DNA of 22,377 nucleotides. Source: Haplomitrium mnioides. Lineage: Eukaryota; Marchantiophyta; Haplomitriopsida; Calobryales. Both the position numbers and the translations under genes were made by a program. Under the pieces are notes generated by a model, which ran no database searches, was not told the DNA's origin, and saw only the letters and a program-made list of their open reading frames with translations. This document shows positions 18,657 through 22,377 of this stretch, in pieces; within the stretch, counting starts at the first letter, position 1, and each line of letters opens with the position of its first letter. Where the stretch lies: NCBI GenBank assembly GCA_049999725.1, contig JBNGIS010007547.1, positions 1 through 22,377 of the forward strand, read 5' to 3'.

Positions 18657-19269
18657 TTGTTGTTCATATATGTGTAGGTTAGATTTCCTTTCTGCATTGT
18701 GCTGTAGAGTTGTATTAGCTTAGGAGACATCAACGTAGTTGAGCAGACCTTGGGAAGAGCCTTGAAGGGGGAGTTCAATCCCTTGACATAAGTCTGGTAT
18801 CTTGGAGGTAAATGCTCTCTGTTTTGATTTTGTTGTATACATTAGAACTTAGTGCATGCTAGGATAGTTAGGAATATCTTGACCAGTGCTATGACCACCC
18901 TGAGAGGGGGAGTCCAGATCTCTGGTAGTGTTCAGCTGTGCAGGTCACCAGCACTATTCTGCCCAAACACAAATAAGGTGGCAGGGCCTAAGTCATTGGG
19001 TCCTATGAATAAAGCAGAAGAATCACACAAATCACAACTGGGTGTTATGGATGTGGACTTGAGAAGGGTTGAGTAACTGACTTGAGTATAAGAAGAAGAA
19101 GAGTAAGAAGTGCATATAAGGCTTGTAAGGAGAGGAAGAGTCTTTAAGGTCTGAAAGTGGTAACAAGCAAGGGGCCATCTCAGAAAAGAACCTGAAAGCA
19201 CGTAAACCTATCCTCCTCTGCACTCAAAACACGGTTCGAAAAGGTTAAGGCCTGAAACAAGGAGCGACA

Positions 19270-19274
19270 AATCC
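19270..19274. repeat. Target site duplication AATCC, right copy
   Basis: This is an exact match to 5499-5503, directly after the GACA end of the solo LTR. The chromovirus gag resumes here. Confidence 0.88.
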
Positions 19275-19556
19275 TTTCTCCAAATATGAAATATGAACTT
19301 CTATTCAATAAACCCATCCTTCTACGATGCCAACTGTGGGACTTCCTCTATAAGGCTCTACCTTGTATGACTTGCTCATTTTCTGAAGTAGCGTCTCTTG
19401 ACTCCCTTCTCCACTTTCTTGTTGTTATTGCATTTTTACCATTTTTGCCATCAACATGTTGGTTTGTTGTTGGCTTGCTATAAGAGCTTCTTGAAGCTCT
19501 TCCAACTTTTGCATCATCTACATTCCTACTTCAAGACTGTTAGAGTTAGCATCCAT
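19275..19556 (-). pseudogene. Gag, N-terminal part of the chromovirus
   Basis: Minus-strand reading from ATG at 19556 gives MDANSNSLEVG, a stop, then a Gln/Glu/Met-rich helix (MMQKLEELQEALIASQQQ), then PYRGSP and a WVY...IEV stretch (about 19340-19290). That is the usual beginning of the gypsy Gag core (Pro-x-Tyr/Phe-x-Gly, then Trp-Val-x-x-Ile-Glu). At least three in-frame stops are present. The frame stops at the solo LTR edge and picks up at 5498. It would encode the start of the particle-forming protein. Confidence 0.8.
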
Positions 19557-20196
19557 ATTGTTCTCTCACAGCCTAGCCCTCTAATTTATACAAAAAAAAT
19601 ATATAAACATTCTAGTTGTGAAGAATAGGTAAAATAAAAGGTTTAGTGGATGCCAACACCACATTACAAAACCTCTCTCCAAACTTATGAACAAGAAAAT
19701 CTCGCTGCATTTGTTTAGATGTTACTCTAATAAAAATATGACATTTGGAGTTGAACTCTTCTAGAGGAGCTTGGTTCAAATCCATTTTTTTCTACCATAA
19801 AATATAAATAAAACAATTCCATATAATACCATAACTTACCATAGGTAATATAACATGTTTTCTTGATTCCATCACCAAAACCATAAAGTCATCACCAAAG
19901 TTATACACTAGAAATTGACGAAAGAAACACTTATGAATATTAAAAACACAAATGTTAAAAGGATTTAATAGAGGAATTCTAAGAGATACAAATACTCCTT
20001 TATCCATTGGCTACCATGGAATCAAGTCAAACTTCTTATCTTCATTTATAAAGGATGGGATATCCACTATCTTTTATTCATGAAAACTTGAAAGTTTGAC
20101 TCTAATGGAGTCAATGCAAAGTGGAGATTCCACTACTCTAAAAGGTCTTAAGTACTTCTCCAAAGATGGGTAATCCACACTCTTTAGAGAAGACCA
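19557..20196 (-). other. Chromovirus leader between PBS and gag
   Basis: About 640 bp of AT-rich DNA with no convincing coding frame. The minus-strand open frame 20007-19792 has no recognisable domain. The position corresponds to the untranslated leader of the element. Confidence 0.6.
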
Positions 20197-20209
20197 AGCT
20201 CTGATACCA
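20197..20209 (-). other. Primer binding site of the chromovirus
   Basis: The minus strand reads TGGTATCAGAGCT, one base after the LTR end. TGGTATCAGAGC is the common plant retrotransposon site complementary to the 3' end of initiator methionine tRNA. It starts minus-strand DNA synthesis. Confidence 0.92.
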
Positions 20210-20210
20210 T

Positions 20211-20780
20211 TGTAACACTACACACCCACATTACACACATAAGCTACTACAAATACAACACATAAAAGTTAGTACAAGAGAAGCGCACAAAGAACTTGGA
20301 AAACCCACAAGGTAAGAGATGCCAATCAAGGCACTCTCCCTTCTTTTTATACTTGAGAGAAAGCACTTTGCTTACATAGACACAGGAACCCCATTGGTTC
20401 CTTTTCTATACTCTTCTAATTGGACCCCTCTTTTCTCTCTCACTCTAATTGGACCACTCTTTACTTTTGTTCTCCTTCTGCAACGTGTCCTTATCCTTAG
20501 AACCTTCCATCTCTTTAGTTCTCCTTCTGCCATATGTCTTTATCTTTAGAACCTTCTCTTTACTTTAATTCTCCGCTTGTCACGTGTCTTAATCCTCTTC
20601 TAAAGTAGTCTATCTAGACTCCCTCTTTTACTTTAATTCGTTGACTTTCTCTCCTTGTGCCATGTGTCCAATTCTCTATAATAGCAACTACTTTTTGCTA
20701 CTCTAACTTAGTAATAGCTTTCTAGACATAGTTGACGTTATTTTTGGCTATGGCTTGCTAAAGTTAGTGACCGTTATACA
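20211..20780 (-). repeat. Chromovirus 5' LTR, complete (570 bp)
   Basis: On the minus strand it starts TGTATAACGG and ends GTGTTACA, directly before the primer binding site. The part 20468-20780 matches the left LTR remnant. U3 has tandem ~50-bp subunits beginning at about 20469, 20518 and 20568 (TTCTCC...ACGTGTC...AGAACCTTC). A CCAAT box (20397-20393) and a TATA box (20351-20344) follow, placing the start of transcription near 20315. Confidence 0.92.
20344..20351 (-). promoter_or_regulatory. TATA box of the chromovirus LTR
   Basis: TATAAAAA on the minus strand, about 42 bp downstream of a CCAAT box, within the complete LTR. The truncated left LTR lacks this segment. Confidence 0.65.
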
Positions 20781-21139
20781 AGTCTACAGGGAGGCTAACG
20801 CTTGTTAGTTGAAAGGATGTGTGAAACTTAGATATTTCATTTTGGCAATTGCGGATATTTCTTACCGTTGCAACCTTAAGAAATGCAAGCGTGATGGTTG
20901 TGAACCTTTTTCTAAAGATGACATTTTTTGATAAGGTTTCATCTTTTTTTGATATGGTCTCATCATGACCTCATATTTTTGGTCTTTGGGATTATACATT
21001 CTTCGCAACAATTTGGCATCTTCTATGATGCTTTGATGGAGGTTTTCTGTGCCATTGACTACAACATCTAGAAAGCTTGTTTTCAATTTTTTGGTTTTTT
21101 AGTTTAACTTGTTTAGTTTTCTTACACTTTGTTTTCAGT
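20781..21139. other. Right flank of the chromovirus, possible decayed coding DNA
   Basis: No intact gene. In mixed plus-strand frames near 20965-21060 fragments such as FGLWDY and QFGIFYDALMEVF appear, which could be the upstream part of the methyltransferase-like remnant, but stops and frame changes make this weak. The minus-strand open frame 21086-20862 has no recognised domain. Confidence 0.35.
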
Positions 21140-21799
21140 GTCTCATTTATTTGTTTTTCTTACTACAAAGACAAAAGCAACATTCATCATTCTAATGGTC
21201 CAAGAATTGCACACACCCATGAGTATTGGAATGTGGGCTACTGGACAAAAGAAGGAAAGAGGTCCATGAGGCTTTTCAATTTGCAACTTGCTCATACGAG
21301 TGGTCGTTCTTAGCAAATAATGCAAAGTGTGTTTAGTTGTCATGCAATTTTGGCTAAACTAAAACATCTAGGAGATGATGCTCGTGTGAATGTTTATCAA
21401 AAGCTTCAAGCTCTTTACAAAAAGTTTATTGACCATTTGTCAATAGAACAAGATTGGATCGTAGATCTTTGCTCTAGGTATGATACAGGCCTTGTATGTG
21501 CTTTAAAGCTAATGCAAAATTACATCACTGTGGAATACGATAGACGTCAATATATCTACATTTTTCAAAGAGTTTTGACAATGGTTTCTTTGCCATCCGA
21601 CGTGATAAAATCACCGATAGTGTATTTATACCATAAGGAACCTTTTTGTCTTGGTACTACAGGTGCTACTGGTGATTCTGTTGCAATCTCTAGGACTGGA
21701 AAGTCTCGGCAAGACTATGTAGTGGCTTTAGATTCTTAGCCAATGAATTTAGATAAGACAATTCCTCCTGAAGAGTATAGAGCTACAACATCTAGTTGA
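21140..21799 (+). pseudogene. Decayed DNA N4/N6 methyltransferase-like ORF
   Basis: One plus-strand frame stays open from about 21140 to TGA 21797-21799, apart from TAG at 21311-21313 and 21737-21739. Its centre (21455-21550) reads WIVDLCS, then TGLVCALKL, then VEYDRRQ. This has the layout of the S-adenosylmethionine motif I of N4-cytosine/N6-adenine DNA methyltransferases, which is normally D-x-(F/C)-x-G-x-G followed by an AL(K/R)L helix and a (V/I)E-x-D strand end. The glycines of the loop appear replaced (SRYD), so binding would be lost. About 100 residues precede and 80 follow without recognisable motifs. The identification rests on pattern memory only; another Rossmann-fold family is possible. 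Confidence 0.42.
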
Positions 21800-22377
21800 T
21801 GAAATTGTTTTACATAAGAAAGTTTTTTTTTAAAAAAAATTTTGTTTGTTGAAGTTTCAATCTCCTTGCACTCCCAATCCATTTAAAGTATGTTCATCAC
21901 GATTCAATTTGATGTGTAAAATGGTTTTTGAACAAAATGATTAGGTTTTCATGAAAATTAGCGAAGAAGTCTATGTTGGCATGGAAGATCACTTTCCTTT
22001 TTCATTTTTGGTTCCTTCTTAGACGATCTTTTGCATTTTTTGCTTCTAATTATTTAGTAGTCCTAGATCGCTTCAGTTGTCCATGTGGGAATCGGCTTCA
22101 TTTATTCAAACTCGAGTTAGCTGTAGTTGCTCGTGCGCGCAAGAATCTTTCAAACAAAACGTGCTTACATTTGGGCGTGAGTTGTCCATGCGCACATAGG
22201 CTTCAGCAATGTTTTCACAATTTTGCTTCAACAATCCTCTTATGCCAACACTTTAGAGTTCTACTTCAATATTTTTTTGTTTAAAATTTGAATGCTTTTA
22301 TCAAAATTTCAAATTATTGATATCATTGTTAGTTTTGAAAATATTTAACAACAAATATCATATAAATTTTTCTATAT
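21800..22377. other. AT-rich flank, nothing recognised
   Basis: A T/A homopolymer palindrome lies at about 21824-21844. A short direct repeat (GTTGTCCATG, then GGCTTCA) occurs at 22076 and 22181, 105 bp apart. The plus-strand open frame 21973-22284 contains SCPC twice because of this repeat, but shows no known domain. Confidence 0.55.

Larger units (their letters stand above)
5504..19269 (+). mobile_element. Solo LTR of giant-LTR family, split by an inner element
   Basis: Two pieces, 5504-6029 (start TGTTAG) and about 15925-19269 (end GCGACA), together equal one copy of the LTR seen in the inner element: about 527 plus 3345 bp against 3887 bp in the inner 3' LTR. The pieces abut at the same LTR position (GGCCGA then TCGAAC, contiguous in both inner LTRs near 6552 and 12560). 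No internal region of this insertion remains, so it is best read as a solo LTR made by LTR-LTR recombination. It is flanked by AATCC and sits in the chromovirus gag. Its first ~60 bp are diverged from the other copies. It is visibly more divergent than the inner LTRs are from each other, consistent with being older. Confidence 0.85.
15925..19269 (+). repeat. Solo LTR, right piece
   Basis: It resumes at the LTR position equal to about 6554 and runs collinear to the end (GGAGCGACA at 19269). It has the repeat array (16917-17269), the ~315-bp duplication (about 17687-18275), TATAAAT at 18650-18656 and AATAAA at 19008-19013. It is more divergent than the two inner LTRs are from each other. A 272-codon open frame at 16882-17700 is not preserved in the other copies. 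Confidence 0.88.
1104..20780 (-). mobile_element. Outer Ty3/gypsy chromovirus, decayed and interrupted
   Basis: Read on the minus strand, the order is 5' LTR, iMet-type primer binding site, gag with CCHC knuckle, protease, reverse transcriptase, RNase H, integrase, chromodomain, polypurine tract and 3' LTR. The order RT before integrase and the C-terminal chromodomain identify the chromovirus branch of Ty3/gypsy. Without the 13.8-kb insertion (5504-19269) the element would be about 6 kb, normal for that group. Numerous stops and frameshifts run through every domain, so it cannot move by itself. The left LTR is truncated, so no target duplication of the element could be tested; the right flank begins AGTCT at 20781. 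Confidence 0.93.

Noticed and set aside
15920-19269. A separate, 5'-truncated fourth element copy
   Set aside because: Its start coincides with the break in the left piece (5504-6029) and is preceded by the target duplication, so it is the other half of one solo LTR.

Overview
The window looks like repeat-dense nuclear DNA of a land plant, probably one with a large genome. Nearly everything between 1104 and 20780 is LTR retrotransposon. A captured exon-intron piece of a chloroplast-type FtsH protease gene fixes the host as a plant, and the CpG-type decay (C to T, G to A) fits long-methylated DNA. No intact host gene, tRNA, rRNA or CRISPR array was found. Species cannot be named; a gymnosperm or another large-genome plant is only a guess.

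Three elements are nested like boxes. (1) The outermost is a decayed Ty3/gypsy chromovirus on the minus strand: 5' LTR 20211-20780, primer binding site 20197-20209, gag start near 19556, then gag, protease, reverse transcriptase, RNase H, integrase and chromodomain from 5498 down to about 1475, polypurine tract 1417-1436, and a truncated 3' LTR about 1104-1416. (2) Its gag is split by a solo LTR of a second, GC-rich family (5504-6029 plus 15925-19269), flanked by the 5-bp duplication AATCC. (3) That solo LTR is itself split by a complete element of its own family on the plus strand (6030-15919), flanked by GCCGA/GCCAA. This inner element has LTRs of about 3.9 kb around only 1.9 kb of internal DNA and no polymerase, so it is a non-autonomous, LARD-like element. 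Its internal region carries one gag-like zinc-knuckle ORF (10377-11860) that seems to splice through a 72-bp intron to an exon ending inside the 3' LTR.

The giant LTR has its own architecture: terminal TGTC...GACA, three ~88-bp direct repeats each ending in an ACGTGGC-like (ABRE/G-box) word, a ~315-bp tandem duplication, a TATA box about 3.5 kb in, and a PPT-like 17-mer downstream of it. Only the 5' LTR of the inner element holds the FtsH fragment, so that arrived after the element inserted.

Flanks: 1-599 holds nothing recognisable except a foldback; 600-1103 is a three-unit tandem repeat fused to the broken chromovirus LTR; 20781-21140 has only a possible upstream remnant; about 21140-21799 is a decayed ORF resembling a DNA N4/N6 methyltransferase; 21800-22377 is AT-rich with nothing recognised. 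Order of events inferred: chromovirus insertion, giant-LTR element insertion, collapse to a solo LTR, insertion of a family member into that solo LTR, then capture of the FtsH piece.
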